Shown here in pieces: positions 44,825-57,400 of a stretch of DNA of 64,000 nt. Both the position numbers and the translations under genes were made by a program. The notes beneath the pieces are model-generated. The model saw nothing but the letters and a program-made list of their open reading frames with translations. It searched no databases and was not told the DNA's origin. Numbering within the stretch: position 1 is the first letter of the stretch; each line of letters starts with the position of its first letter. The DNA comes from Oreohelix idahoensis (taxonomy: Eukaryota; Mollusca; Gastropoda; Stylommatophora; Oreohelicidae), in NCBI GenBank assembly GCA_024509875.1, contig JAMPIV010012274.1, forward strand, positions 62,001-126,000, written 5' to 3'.

Positions 44825-45080
44825 AATTCTTCATAAAAGGCGGCGGGCAGATATAAAGTTAACAATTGCCCTGTCAATGCAGCATTGTTCCTGACTTCTT
44901 AAATATTTTACGAACACTCACTTCAGATAGAAGCATCATTATCCTTCTCCTTACAACTCTACCAAGAGTAATCTTGTGCGAAGGAAGACACCTTTGAAAG
45001 CCAATATTAGATACTCTTGAGTTTTGGCCACTGTTGGACCACTACTGAAAAGCAGGGGGTGCAAATCCGTGGTAACTTCC
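44825..45080 (+). repeat. Dispersed repeat S, copy 2
   Basis: See 38985-39240. Here it abuts the LINE-B fragment directly, so one may have inserted next to or into the other. Confidence 0.7.
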
Positions 45081-45640
45081 TTGTGTTCTCGTTGAATATT
45101 GGTGTTCTGTTTCTATCATTGATGATTGTTAAGCAGTAAGATTGAAACTTTCATCTCTCACCCTGATTGCATTGATACATTTGCAAATCACCTCTTGGGC
45201 GTTCCTTGCAGATGGGTGTTAGTTGTTTGCTGTATTAACGCCATGAATGCATAATTGTCAAAGCAAATATACCCCCCCCCCCCCAAACTCTGTCACTAAG
45301 AATAAGTGTAGCAATTAACTTCCCGTGCCAATGCTTATCTGTCTGGCACTCAATTATATCGTGGCACAAAAGAAATACGTGATAACGTATTGGTTGTTCG
45401 GTTTTTTATGTTTGTTTGGGAAATCAAGAGTGCAAAGTAAGGTATAGCGTTGCTGTGTCTTTGTATTTGTGTGTACAGAATTACCGAATTGAAAAATCCG
45501 GTCTTTTCAACACAAGATTACACAGCAATATTTGCTCTCACATGTAACACTAGCTTATTGGCTATTTTAAGAATTTATTTATTTATGTTTTTGTTTGTTT
45601 TGTTTCTGAGAATAATAATAATATTAATATGAATATATTT
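45081..45640. other. No gene seen
   Basis: Contains a C-run (45270-45284). Short anonymous frames only. Confidence 0.35.
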
Positions 45641-45642
45641 TG

Positions 45643-48600
45643 TCTTCTTCTTCTTCTTCTTCTCGTTCGCTGTTGTTTAGTAATGTCTACACAAGAAGTC
45701 CGGTTCTCTGGATGTATGTTGCTGTGGTTGAAAGTTCGTCAAGACCCCCAAATAGCTTTGTGTGGATGTGCGTCTCTGTGGGCCAATGTTCAGTCCACAA
45801 TTGACTAAGCATGTGGCAGTCTTGCGGGATATGTTTGGCTGTCTGTGCTGCCTGTCCACACGTACATAGGGGTGATGGGACCAATCTCAGTCTGTATAAG
45901 TGACTGTTCAGTCTGTTATGTCCTGTTCTAATACGGAACAGGATCACCTGTTTTGCTCGATCAAGATAGTGATAGTTGTCTCTTTGTTGGTCAATTTTCC
46001 TGATGGCCTTGATAAGGGTCTTCTTTTCCTGGAATGTGATTGTTTGTTCTTTTTGTTCCCGTGTTGCTCCCTCTTTTGCTAACGTATCTGCTCTCTCTCA
46101 TTTCCTGGTATGCCACAGTGTGATGGTATCCACTGTAGCACTACCCTTCTTTTGATATTTACTTCGCACAGGGCTTTTTTAAACTCTGGCAGTTTATCAC
46201 TGTTGAGGGCTTGCAGAACTGACATTGCATCGGTAAGGAATACAACCTGCTGACATTGGCTTATTGTGTTATTTATTATTCCTGCAGCAATACGTAAGAC
46301 CTGTACTTCAGCAGAGTAGTTTGAACAGAATATTCCAGTAGGTGAACAGGTGGATTCGTTTTCTTTGTCTGGATAGACCACATAAACTACTGCGCCTCCG
46401 TTCTTCACTGCTCTGGTTGCAGATCCATCAGCATATATTTGGATCTATGCTTCTCTTGTGGTATAGTTCTTCAATCATGTCACATGCTGCTGTTTTCCTG
46501 TGGAGAGTATTTAGCTCTCCCATGGGGCAGGTGGTAGTTATAGAGGTCTTAATGCTGAAATTGTGATGTTGTTCCCATGGGGTTGGGAGCAGTGTGGGAA
46601 TTATTTCCTTAGTGATGTCTGGTAGTTCATCCTTGTATGTTCTAATTAGTTTTTTTGGACCGATGCACAAAACTGCTTCTCTTCAACTTCCCACTGGCTA
46701 AATCTCTAAATCTAGTTTTCATTGGATGTGCTGGCATGCTCTTGTACTTTTCTGCTTGGATCAGAGTCTTAGTGTCTCGTCTGTAGAATAAAGGTGGAAT
46801 GCCTATAATTTTTTTTCCATTTCGTTTATTGGTGTAGTCTTCATGGCACCCGTGATCAACCGAAGCGCTTGATTTTGTACCTTATCCAAGGCTTGTAGGT
46901 GTGATTTGGCTGCCGTAGACCATGCTGCTGATCCGTACTCTAATATTGGTCTTATTGCACGTGTATAAACTTTCTTTAGTGTTGTTTCGTTAGCTCCCCA
47001 ACCTGATCCAGCTATTTTCCTCAGAATGGCAAGTTTTCTTCTTGCTTTGGTTTCTGTTCTCTCGATGTGTGGCCTCCATGTCATTCTCTTATCTAATGTT
47101 TTTCCCAAGTACACCGGTTCCTCGTCTGTTTGGACATGTATATTTCCAAGTCGTATCTCTCCTGCTTTGTCTTTGTTTGAGAGCGTAAAAAGTGTTGTTG
47201 GGGATTTTTCAGCGTTAATCTGCACCATCCATTTCTCTGCCCATGCTGCTATGTTGTCTGCTGCCCTTTGTATTCGCTTATTAGCGATAGTTAAATGTTC
47301 TTCTACACACCACACCACCAAGTCGTCAGCGTATAGGGCAGCTCTCACACCTTGTGGCAGATCGTGGATGAGGTCATTGATGAACACAAGGAACAGGGTG
47401 GGAGACAATACTGAGCCTAGAGGAACTCCATGTTTTAGGAGGATTTTCTTGCTGTTGTGGCCTTCCATGCTTTCCGATTGTGTAGGAACGACTGGATCCA
47501 TTTTCTCATATTACCTTTGACTCCGTTTCTTTGCAGTTTTACTATTAACCCGTCTTTCCATACTTTGTCAAAAGCTTTTTGGAGATCTATCCCTAGGGTA
47601 AAGACTTTTTTATTTTCTTGGAAGGCATCTTCAACCATCTGGGACAGGTATGTGATTTGGTCTTCTGTGCTGCTGCACTCTCTATACCCTGCTTGTTCTG
47701 GCACTAAAATTTTCTCGGATTCCAAGTACCATTTCAATTTTCTGTTGATCATCCTCTCCATTGTCTTACATACACAGTTAGTTAGGCTTATTGGTCTGTA
47801 GCTGGTGGCCTTCCTGTTGTCTTTTCCTTTCTTTATGATGGGGCACATGAACGCCTCTCTCCATGGCTGTGGCACACTGCCTGTCATCCAACTGTAGTTG
47901 TATATCTGCAACAGTTTGCTCATTGCTGTATATCCTAGGTGTTTTAGCATTTCGTTGATTATACCATCCGGGCCTGGTGATTTCCTGTCTTTAAGTTTCC
48001 ACAAGGCTGTTTTCAACTCTTCCATAGTAAATGGTTTGGACATAACGTTCGGACTGTTTTCATTAATTCTAGTGTGGATTATTTCTTGACGAATGTCTCG
48101 TTGTCTGCATGAATTGACGGAGATGTTACTTTCATTTCTGTAGGATTCCGCAAATATGTCTGCTGCTTGTTTGCCGGTATATAGTTTACCTGCATCATCT
48201 CGAGTAATTGTTTGTCGTTGAGAATTGTTATCGTCATTCAATTGTTTAGTGAGTTTCCACAACTTTCTCCCTTCCTTTTCAAGGTTTAGTTTATAGGTTT
48301 TTTTCCTTCCAGCTTCTCCTCTGGGCTTCTAGTTTTCCTTTGATGAATTTTGCTTTTGCCTTTTGTAGCATGATATGGTTCTGTTGGGATGGTTGTACCT
48401 CTGCAGTGTGCCGTGCTTCGTTCATTTCTTCATGTAGGTTTTTTAGTGTGTTGGACCAGTATGGTACATAGTTCTTCCTCGCTCCTCTCGGTATTGTCTC
48501 CTTTGCTGCTTTGAGTACTCCATTATTAAAATCCCCGATGACTCTGTTAATGTCTCTGTCTAGTACCCTAATATCTTTCGTAAGCAGATTTGCTCTGTGT

Positions 48601-49325
48601 TGGTAAATGGACCAATTTGCTTTTTTTATAATTCTATCTTGGCTGACTTGGACTTGTAATAATTGTTCTATTAATTTTGATGAATACAGGGCGATGATCA
48701 CTTCCACCGAGTTGTTCTCCTATTTCCCTTTCCACTATCCCGGCCAAATCAAGGTGTGCAGAATGCCAGGTCTGGGGTAGAGGTGCTATGCCATCTTCTG
48801 GAGTAAAAGGTTGGAGGATCATTAGGGATGTTTAGAAGGGTTAGGTTATTGTCTTCTTGCCAGTTTTCCATCTCTTCGCCCCTTCTATCTAGCTGGTTGT
48901 ATCCCCAACATTGGGAATGGCTGTTGGAGTCTCCCACAGCTAAGAAGTTGCCACTGGGGACATCAATATTAGCCACGTTCAGTGGTATGTCACTGGGGCA
49001 GTAGAAGTTTAGAAGATCTAGTTCCAGAGTGTTATGTTTAAGATGGATTACTTGGTATTCTGCACCTTCTTTATATGTCTTGGATTCTATAGCGTTGAGG
49101 TAATTCCTTATCAGTGTTAGTATGCCACCCTTCTTCCGATCTTTTCTGTCAACTCTGAAGCATTGATAGCCCCGTATCTTAAAATGTTTTCCTTCCTGTA
49201 GGTGGGTTTCTTGTATGCAGTATATGCTAATTTCTTTCCGAAATAGGGTATTTTCTAATTCAATCTTTTTGTTGTTGACTCCCTCTGCATTCCAATGCAT
49301 GACATTCATGTTTTGTCAAATGGCA
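45643..49325 (-). pseudogene. LINE copy F with endonuclease, RT, RNase H and C-terminal zinc finger
   Basis: Long ORF2 on the minus strand starting at ATG 49309. APE endonuclease at 49309-48690 (MHWNAEGVNNKK, QETHLQ, GDSNSHSQCWG, GGSDHRPV). Linker 48640-48290. RT from 48262 to about 46800 (KSPGPDGI, YRPISLTNC, EQAGYR, GIDLQKAFDKVW, catalytic YADDLVVW). RNase H at about 46440-46080 (NYSAE, FLTDAMS, IPSHCGIPGNE). A C-terminal CXC...H....C finger (LCTCGQAAQTAKHIPQDC) near 45860, stop near 45687. The (GAA)n tail is at 45643-45664. The presence of RNase H places it near the I/Jockey-type groups, unlike LINEs B-E. Breaks near 48700, 48280, 47470, 46800, 46415 and 46080 make it inactive. The flanks TTTTGTC on both sides hint at a short TSD. 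Confidence 0.92.
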
Positions 49326-49532
49326 GTTATTGCCCCTTGTTAAGACATTTGTTTCATGTACATATCTTAGTTACAAGTGAGGATATAAATATTTCAAAAT
49401 AGTGACTGACTTTTCAATTACCCTGAACATGTGCGTGTTTGTGCGTGTACGTAAGTAGCTTATCATCCACAGAATGACGTAGCCAGTACCTTCCCTACAG
49501 CGGCAGATTAAGGCCTCCCAGGGCCCTAAGCA

Positions 49533-49850
49533 ATTCACATACTTAGGAAGCATAGAAACACCAGATGGCGGAACACGCAAAGACATCAGTATCCGATTGA
49601 ATAAAACCAAGACAGCCTTCGCCAAAATTATCAACAGTGGACATGCGCACCATCGTAGCGGGTAGACGCTGGAATTGGGTTGGCCGCATCCTCAGAGGGG
49701 ACCCTGACACGATCACCAGAACTGCCATGTTTTGCAGTCCAGAAGAAAAGCGAAAGCAAGGACGTACAAAAGCCACTTGGCAGACAACTGGAGGCGGAGA
49801 TGCTAGGCGTGAACCAGAGCTGTGGCACCACACTGTAGCAAGATTTGGTA
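49533..49850 (+). pseudogene. LINE-B type fragment with internal deletion
   Basis: Reads YLGSIETPDGGTRKDISIR like 5025-5080 in LINE B, then jumps after 49630 to DMRTIVAGRRWNWVGRILRG, which corresponds to 5343-5400. About 200 bp between these are missing. It stops matching near 49850. Diverged from LINE B more than the 41325 copy. Confidence 0.8.
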
Positions 49851-50868
49851 CCACTTGCTTTGTTTGTGAAAATATGTGTAACGCGACATACACATACACA
49901 CACAGATAAGGGTGAAGGGACAACGCGGTGGGTCTTGTTTTGAAGTGACGGTGGCTGAAATATTTGAGTTTCGTCTAGCCGAACGCATTGTGAAGTGTAG
50001 GAAAGAGCGAATATATGAAACATGGCCGACCTTAAAAATTTGCATTGGCAGGAAAGAAAATCTAAAGCTACAAGAGCAAGCCTGGTTGAAAGATATTAAA
50101 AATGTAATAATTCATATACAGAGATAGAATATGAGTGATATCCAAAAGGATATTATTAATTTGTAAGTAGTTTTAAAAATAATTAATATTTTTCATCGTC
50201 ATCACATCTGCTAAAAGTTAGCTCATAATCTTTAAAAATTTATTATAAATACATACCCAAACGGATTTCGATAAAACAAGGATAGAATGAAAGCTTCCTA
50301 TTGAGAAAATGAAAGGAAACCTAGGAAGGAAGGATAGATATAAGTGTGTAGTGAAAAGAAGAGAAAACAAGTACAGAAAAAGCACAGATTGCCTCAAACC
50401 AAGAGATTAAACGAAAATCTAAGCGGACTTCAGACGGTGCTTTCTCGTACGCGAGAGTCGCCCAAATATAAGTACAGAGCGGCCCGTTTAAAAATCACAC
50501 ACACAAAATCCAGACGCCAGAGTGAGAGACTGGAAGACAGTATCTGCAAGAAAAGTTTTTTACACGCTGCATGCAGTGCAGATATACTTCATCAAATACA
50601 GCTTCACCGTGCGCTTATTAATCCTAGAGGGTATGTAAGTTTATTAAAGATATATGTATGACTAATATCATTTTATTTCAGATTTTGTTTACGATTTGAT
50701 TGTATCAGACATAATAAAAATGGTATACAGGAAGCCTGATACGGGTGTGTGGGATCGTTCTGTGAGTTGTAGCTGAAGCTTCTTCTGCTGCTAGATACTA
50801 CAGTTATATAACAACAGAAATATAAGAGGTTATAAATATAGGAAATCAGATTATTCGCTGGTGTTCAC
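49851..50868. other. Anonymous region, possible coding scraps
   Basis: Two basic open frames, 49912-50127 (71 codons) and 50344-50661 (105 codons), are not recognised. The second is Lys/Arg-rich and runs into AGAGG|TATGTAAG-like sequence that could be a donor. No supporting homology, so I do not call a gene. Confidence 0.25.
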
Positions 50869-51007
50869 TTATTTATTTATTTTTTTCAATTACCCCTTCT
50901 GGGGCTCAAAGTGAGGTCTATTGTCTTTATTGAGTAAAATGTGTAAATTATGTGTGATCCCGGCCCTGGCTAAGACACTTTGATCTTAGCCAAAAGGCCG
51001 AGAAGAT
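50869..51007 (-). mobile_element. SINE-like retroposon headed by U2 snRNA 5' sequence
   Basis: On the minus strand the element begins at 51007 with ATC-TTCTCGGCCTTTTGG then CTAAGATCAAAGTGT, matching the first ~33 nt of metazoan U2 snRNA apart from a 2-nt deletion near the start and one extra A. It continues with CTTAGCCAGGGCCGGGATCA, an AATAAAG word, TGAGCCCCAGAAGGGG and an A-rich tail (plus-strand T run 50876-50887). The non-U2 body recurs at 51398-51480 and 51481-51590. Most of U2, including the Sm site, is absent, so it is not a U2 gene. Confidence 0.75.
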
Positions 51008-51016
51008 GGCTAAAAC

Positions 51017-51390
51017 TTTTTTTTTTTCCAATCTTTATTCGCATTCCGTTTGAGTTTACAAAACATGTTCATTTTACATATTTCCATAAAGAAATTTCAG
51101 AGAAAAGACAATTACACAATGAACAGTTGTATAGAGAACAAAAAAACTTGTACCCACTCATTTACAAAAAAACTCTTTCTTGCACATTTAAAAAGGTTAT
51201 ACATTGTACATTTTTTGTAATGATAGTAGTGATTAAAGGGAGACGGGGAAAGGGGATAAAGGAACCATACAACCTTGTTCTTGAAATTATAATACACACT
51301 CGTTTTTATAGTGATAACAGGCAGGGGAGGGAGGAGGAATAAGAAGGGAAAAAAATGAATAGGCAAAACTTCTACTAAAATGTTTCGGTG
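51017..51390 (-). mobile_element. Poly(A)-tailed retroposed 3' end, source unknown
   Basis: On the minus strand the sequence ends GAATAAAGATTGG followed by A11 (plus 51017-51027), i.e. a polyadenylation signal close to a poly(A) tract, the mark of a retrotransposed transcript end. The body has an 84-codon anonymous frame only. It could be a processed pseudogene 3'UTR or the 3' end of a LINE. Confidence 0.45.
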
Positions 51391-51397
51391 AAGAAAC

Positions 51398-51480
51398 TTT
51401 TTTTTTTAAATTACCCCTTTGTGGGCTCAAAGTGAGGTCTATTGACTTTATTGAGTTAAATGTGTAAAATTATGTGTGAC
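51398..51480 (-). mobile_element. Second copy of the U2-type SINE body, 5'-truncated
   Basis: Poly(A) tail at plus 51398-51407 and the same body (GGGCTCAAAGTGAGGTCTAT on plus). Ends at GTGTGAC, before the CCGGCCC segment, so it lost the U2 head and more. Confidence 0.75.
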
Positions 51481-51590
51481 TTTTTTTTTTTTTTTTAAAT
51501 ACCCCTTCTGGGGCTCAAAGTGAGGTCTATTTACTTTATTTAGTAGAATGTGTGAATTATGTGTGATCCCGGCCCTGGCTAAGACACTTT
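51481..51590 (-). mobile_element. Third copy of the U2-type SINE body, truncated at the U2 junction
   Basis: T16 on plus at 51481-51496, the same body, and a 5' end inside the AAAGTGT that joins U2 to the body in the first copy. Two copies that share the junction word argue for one family with a U2 head rather than a chance neighbour. Confidence 0.75.
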
Positions 51591-53118
51591 CCGTTCATCA
51601 ATAGTGAAAATTGTGAGGTTGAGGTCATAATAAAGTATTAAGGTCGAGTGGGAAAATATGGTTTAGAAAGTGTGCGTACGGTAGTAGCGCACTATTAGAT
51701 TTTACTAAATGGGAGGTAAGATTAAGGGGTTTTGATTTTAGGACTAAGGGAGGTAAATCTTGGGTGGCGCGCCTTGTTGTTGTTGTTTTGAAGAGGTGAT
51801 GGGTGGAGAGCGGGCACTTAACAGCTGACCGTTAATGCCTCTTCTCGTTCCATCTTGCTCTATCCTGTTCAACCTGAAAATTGGTTATAATTGGGGTATT
51901 TAGTGTCATTTTATTTACTAATTTTGTATTCATTTAAAATAGCTCTAGTCGTTTGCAGTTGCTGATTTTAATTTATATTAGTGTTTGTCCATTTTATGCG
52001 CCCTAATATAACCGACAAGGTTGAACTGGACGCGCCTCTCCGAAACGAGGCAAAAGTTTTACATTTTAAAAAAAAAATTTCTCTTTTGTATTGTTTATAG
52101 ATACATATTGTCCTTTACACTTGGTTTTAATTTGTATTAGTATTTGTTCTTTTTGAGTTGTTGTTGTTTTTTTTTTTTTAAACCTTGTTGTCTTTCCTTA
52201 TCCTTTGAGTAGTTAGTAAGTTTGTTTGTTTTTTTTCGTTGTTTTTGTTTGTTTTAAAAAAAATGATTTGCTAGTTCCTGTGGCTTAATTTCTATGAAAT
52301 ACTAACCTGATATGTTTTCTTTTGTTTTATGTATATATCTTTTACGTATTGATTTGGCTTCTCCTGGGGCATCTATACTTAAACCTTATCACCTGTCATG
52401 TCTATATTGTGAGTGACGCGCCTTAAGAAATGGTCGTGGATTTGGCTCGTAGATTGTTGAGATGTCGGTGGTTATGGTTTTATAAATTTCCATACGCTAT
52501 TAAAAGCACTACGAATAGAGTTGAATGCAGGGCCTATTGACTTAGTTAACAAAAGGAGATACATTATTATTCCCTTTGGGATTTTAGTGAGTTGCGAATA
52601 AGGGGATCGAAACAGTTTGCACGAGACTTTTGTTGTAGTAAATTAGCGATGTTAATCGAGAAGCTTCGAAGAAAATTGTAAAAGTAAATCGGAGAAATAT
52701 AGTCAGTCAGATTTGGAACGTGCTTAGCGTTAGGTTTGCAAGGTTTTGCAAGTATTAAAGTTGTATAGTGGCGAGCGCTATTTGAGGGTTGATTCTGGCG
52801 AAAAAGCCACTGAAGGTGGTTGGTTCTGTGGTCACAGTATCGTACCGAACTGTTTTCCGAAGCAGCAAGTCGCTCTTACGCCACTATTCTAGTTAGACAC
52901 GTTTGTGCATACAAAGTCAAGAAATACAATGTTGCTAGTTCAAGATTTCGTTATCCAGTTTCAAGATTACATGTCTAGCAGGTATGTGAAGTAAGCAGCA
53001 GCGTTATCAGTATAGTCCAAAGTGCAGCTTATAGACAGTTACCAACGCGTCTAGTAGGGTACATAGGCAGAAATCTCCACCCCAGGCAGTTTCGGCCAGT
53101 ATTTTCCAAAATACACCA
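51591..53118. other. No gene seen
   Basis: T/G-rich sequence with many homopolymer T runs (for example 52167-52180 and 52230-52240). No long frame, repeat unit or motif recognised. Confidence 0.4.
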
Positions 53119-53596
53119 TGTATTTATTCCAAAACCAGCTCCAAGGCGGGAAACGCGTCGCCTTTCTTCACGGTAGCTCCCGGGGCGGACACGGCAACGC
53201 CCTATACTGTTCTCTACAACTGGAATATAAATAAAGTTCCTCCTGAAACACTCTTAGGCGGAAAAACCGTCGCCTGTATGATAATGCACCTATCACATCA
53301 TTAATACAATAATCCCATATATGAATGATACAGTCACAAAAACGAGCTTACAGCTCGGCTTCCAAATACAGACTCGAGCGCTCAGCTCGGCTGTCAAACA
53401 CCGAATTCCCCAGTCACACCAGACTTGTATTCACTACATGCTTTCTCCCAACGCATGCACAAGTCACCCCATGTTGACATAAAGTCAGACATTAACTCAG
53501 TAGCTGAGTTACACTTAAACAAGTGTTTACAACAGTTCAGTGACCCTTAACACCAATCACTATCATCATTCATACTCATGAAAATGTTCTGTGACA
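53119..53596 (-). repeat. Direct repeat / candidate LTR G, left copy
   Basis: 53119-53594 matches 54282-54461 joined to 58397-58692 with few differences, 476 bp in each copy. In minus orientation it would read TGTCACAGAAC...AATAAATACA (TG...CA). The bases directly before that TGTCACAG on the minus strand are GGAGAGGGAGGTGGA, a polypurine-like tract (plus 53597-53611). This supports an LTR reading with the element on the minus strand. Confidence 0.6.
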
Positions 53597-54281
53597 TCCA
53601 CCTCCCTCTCCAGATGGAAAACAAAGTTTTGCACCTAAGACTTGAGTACAAGCCACAGAACCCCTCATTTACCAACACATAATTGGATGCAAACATACGG
53701 TCTTACTGAAACAGTTGTGATATTACTGAGACTGGAGCGTTTACACAATAAACAATGGGTGAGTCACACTCTAACCCATACCAAAGTTCTCCATACCACT
53801 TCTCACATGGAACAAATGCTACAACATACTGTCATACCATTCCCGGACGAACCCCCAGATGTCAAAACTGTATGAACGATGATGTCCCCACTTGTCAGGA
53901 ACAAATATTATGGTGGGGTGGGGCGTGGGTGTAGTTGGTGATAAACAATGGCTCACACAAATCAACCCAAAGCCACTGGTTACAGTTCCATAACATTTAT
54001 TAAACATTCACCTACGTGTCCCGAATATCAATTATACTGGCAAGCATACTGACTCACCTCCAGGCTGACATTGCCTGTAGGAAATAACACTCACGGCAAT
54101 AACTAGGGACTGGCTTCCCTGACGTGCACAGACAGTACACTAAATACCTATATGTGCGATATACCCTCCTCGCACATGTAAATCACCATCCAGGTGTATA
54201 TCACTTATTAGTGATTGGCGGCATGCACATCGCCATATAGATTCACAGAATCTCCTCCCAGGTGGGACAAAACACTTCGCC
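53597..54281 (-). other. 687-bp interior between the 476-bp repeats
   Basis: No pol domains. The longest frames (53642-53875 plus, 53819-54007 minus) are anonymous. With terminal repeats and a purine tract but no coding region, this would fit a very short, non-autonomous LTR element (TRIM-like), though no primer-binding site is obvious next to 54282. Confidence 0.4.
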
Positions 54282-54461
54282 TGTATTTATTCCAAAACCA
54301 GCTCCAAGGCGGGAAACGCGTCGCCTTTCTTCACGGTAGCTCCCGGGGCGGACATGGCAACGCCCTATACTGTTCTCTACAACAGGAATATAAACAAAGT
54401 TCCTCCTGAAACACTCTTAGGCGGAAAAACCGTCGACTGTATGATAATGCACCTATCACAT

Positions 54462-57400
54462 TGTCGTGGAATATTCTAATCCACATATATAAATTAAAAG
54501 GTAAATGTAAAGCCTAACAAATAAATTTAATAAAAGGAAGAAGAATGGTAAAGAACAGTGCTGTCAAAATGGCTGTACGCAAAATCCCCTTTGTTTTATG
54601 CTTCGTCTGCAAATTGTAACGCTTTCACGTTGATAGTAAAAGCCTACTATATTATTACCCGCTTTCTTCAATGAAACGTGTGCTGTATTTCTTGGAAAAA
54701 CATCTGAGATACGCAAGCTGAACAATGACCTAATTTTAATATTTCATTCATTCCATTTTATACACAGCGTAACTAAAAGACAGATAAAGCAGGATAGAGA
54801 GAAGGGAGAGGCAGAAAGCCGAACGCATGCAAAATTAAACACGCGTCTCGCTATTAATGCCACCCCAACAAGCGTAACGCGATACACAATTACTACTATC
54901 ACGCGTGTAAGGCCACATGCACTAACTTTTACGGACGGACAGTGATAAAAACAATAACCTTCCCAGAGTTAGGTTTTTAAATCACGAAAAACGCTTATTA
55001 GAAAAGATAACATTAGATGGGTTTACGTTTGAAAACATTACAGTACCCAGACAGCACATCTTCGAAACAGGAGGTAGAAGAAATTGCATATTTTGAACGC
55101 AGCCACTTAGCTCTTTTAAATTTGTATATTTGGGTTCCTTAGGGCTTGCTGACAAAGAATATGTAAAACGTTACGCAAATAGTCTAGGAATTAACAAGTT
55201 ATAACCAAAATAAAATAGTGGGGATGCCTGACAGCATGAAATCATTTCTGCTCATAAAATTTTTTTTTTAACGTGTTTGAAAAAACCTTACGTACGGAAA
55301 TAGCCTACCATGTAAACTCCAAATTGATTGGAGCGCAACAAATATAAGAATAAACACGATTGGTCGGACTATAAATACTATCTTTGGTTGTTAGGGGAGA
55401 CGTAGGAAGGTAAAATTTTTTCAAACACTTGTCGAAACGTGGCTCCATTGGCCAGACTCGCTGATATAATCACTTAGGAGCGTTAGTTCGAGACCACTAG
55501 TTCAAATAAGCTTGATAAAGCAACAGTGCGTTGAAGCCAGCTCATATTTTTGCTAAATAAAAGCCTGGAACATAAGCAGATGGGAATTTGTGCCAGTATT
55601 TGTGCCAGAATTCATTGCTAGTCAACGTATCTGTGTTTATTTCCATAAATTGTGGTAAGCTTGAAACATTCAGTATCTTTTAATGAAAATGGAATGTGAA
55701 TTGTTGTGGTGAATTGGTTGTTATTATTGGTATCTGGTGTGAGGTCAGCTATGCAAGTCCCTGAGGTTTATTAAATACAAATAAGTTTACAGGGTACTTG
55801 TCTGCTTCCACCACGACCTCACCCGATTATATATCTTCCCCTACTGAAGTGTATTGGTGTGTGTAGGTTGTCTAGCAAGTGTCTAGGGTATATGCAATGT
55901 GATGAAGTGTATGAACAGGACAACAACTACACCTATTACTAATAAACAATGATTAAACAAGTCACTGGGTAAAGTTTGGAATGTAACTTATTTTTTTATA
56001 ATTTATTTTCCTGTATCTAGTTATTCTTCTGACACAGGACTAATCAACTCAACATGATAATGAAATTATTTACAACCAATTATTTTACAACTGTCCTTGA
56101 GTCGATGTTATCCCACAATTACTTATATGTTTCAAGCTGGGAAAATGTCAAGTATTTCTTGCTCCTAGAAAAGGGTACAAGTTTATTGAACGTTTTTGTT
56201 CCTCACTGTCTGATACTCTAGTGAAAACTGAGAGAGTGGAGTGTTTGTGATATCAATTTCCCAGACAAGTCTTATCTGAGGTCTCTGGAACCAGGCTGGT
56301 TGAAGTCTGTATAAAACGCCAGCCTCCACTGCCAAGACACGCTTCTGCTTCTATAGGTGAATCACTGTGTAGGCACTCAGTAGTTAGGCCTCACTGCATA
56401 CTTTAAGGACAGGTGTTAGGTCACCTGGGCTCACTTTCACTCGTAGATGAAACTCTGGAACAATACAAATGTGTCCCACTCAGCATCTAATAATCTCTCT
56501 CTTTCATTATTCTAACATGGCAATATCATCAGACATCAGTATGGTAACTAAACAATTAGTTAACGTTCTCAATTTGGTTGGTACCCCCTTCTGGATAAAT
56601 AACTTTCAAACCACCGTTTGACATTTTCCTTGATAAAGGAAACATTTTACATTAATACTATCAAGTCATGTACAATCACGGTGACTTGCTGAAGAAGACG
56701 GCCAGTGATCTTCCTGGTCTTATGTCATAACACAACATTTTTCTTTTCATCATAAATATTTAATTTTCTTTTCTCCCCATATGGCCGAAAGCCTGGCTGG
56801 CTTTTCTATACCAGGTTAATACAGTTCCTAACAACGCTGTGACACAACACAGAGTTTAATGTTAGCTTCCCTCCAGATAAATGTTTCCCCTTTTAGGTTC
56901 ATACAGAGTCGATAATGCATACATAATAATGATAAAAATGACAATATAAATGTTAATATAAAGGTTTCAATATTTACCGCATCAAAGAAACTTTATACAC
57001 TAGGTTGTTGAATAGGGCGATACAGATAGCTGCTATGCAGAATTAGCAACCAAGACAGTACTCTTGCCTTGTCTCTAACAACAACGTCTTTAGTGTAAGA
57101 AATTTTAGTTAACAAGTGGCCCCGAATACCAACTACTAATTGGTTTTATACAACCGTTTAGTCTAGTACACTACAGCCAATCATAGACTGTTTAATGAAT
57201 AGCGTTCCTTTTCAAATAAAACTGACCTCAAATATTCAAATTAAGGACTCCTTCCCCTTTTACCCCACCTAAGGGCGAAACTGAGCAAGTCCATCTGTCT
57301 ATCTGTCTTCTGTCCAACTTCTTTATTACTTAATAGTTTTAAATACTCATACATACTTATTAATCCTGCTGTTATCTATTCACAGTCAATACATATTTAT

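Noticed and set aside
50344..50661. 105-codon basic open frame as a host gene
   Set aside because: No recognisable domain, no clear context, and such lengths occur by chance in this window.
50969..51007. A functional U2 snRNA gene
   Set aside because: Only the first ~33 nt of U2 are present; the branch-site pairing region, Sm site and 3' stem-loops are missing.
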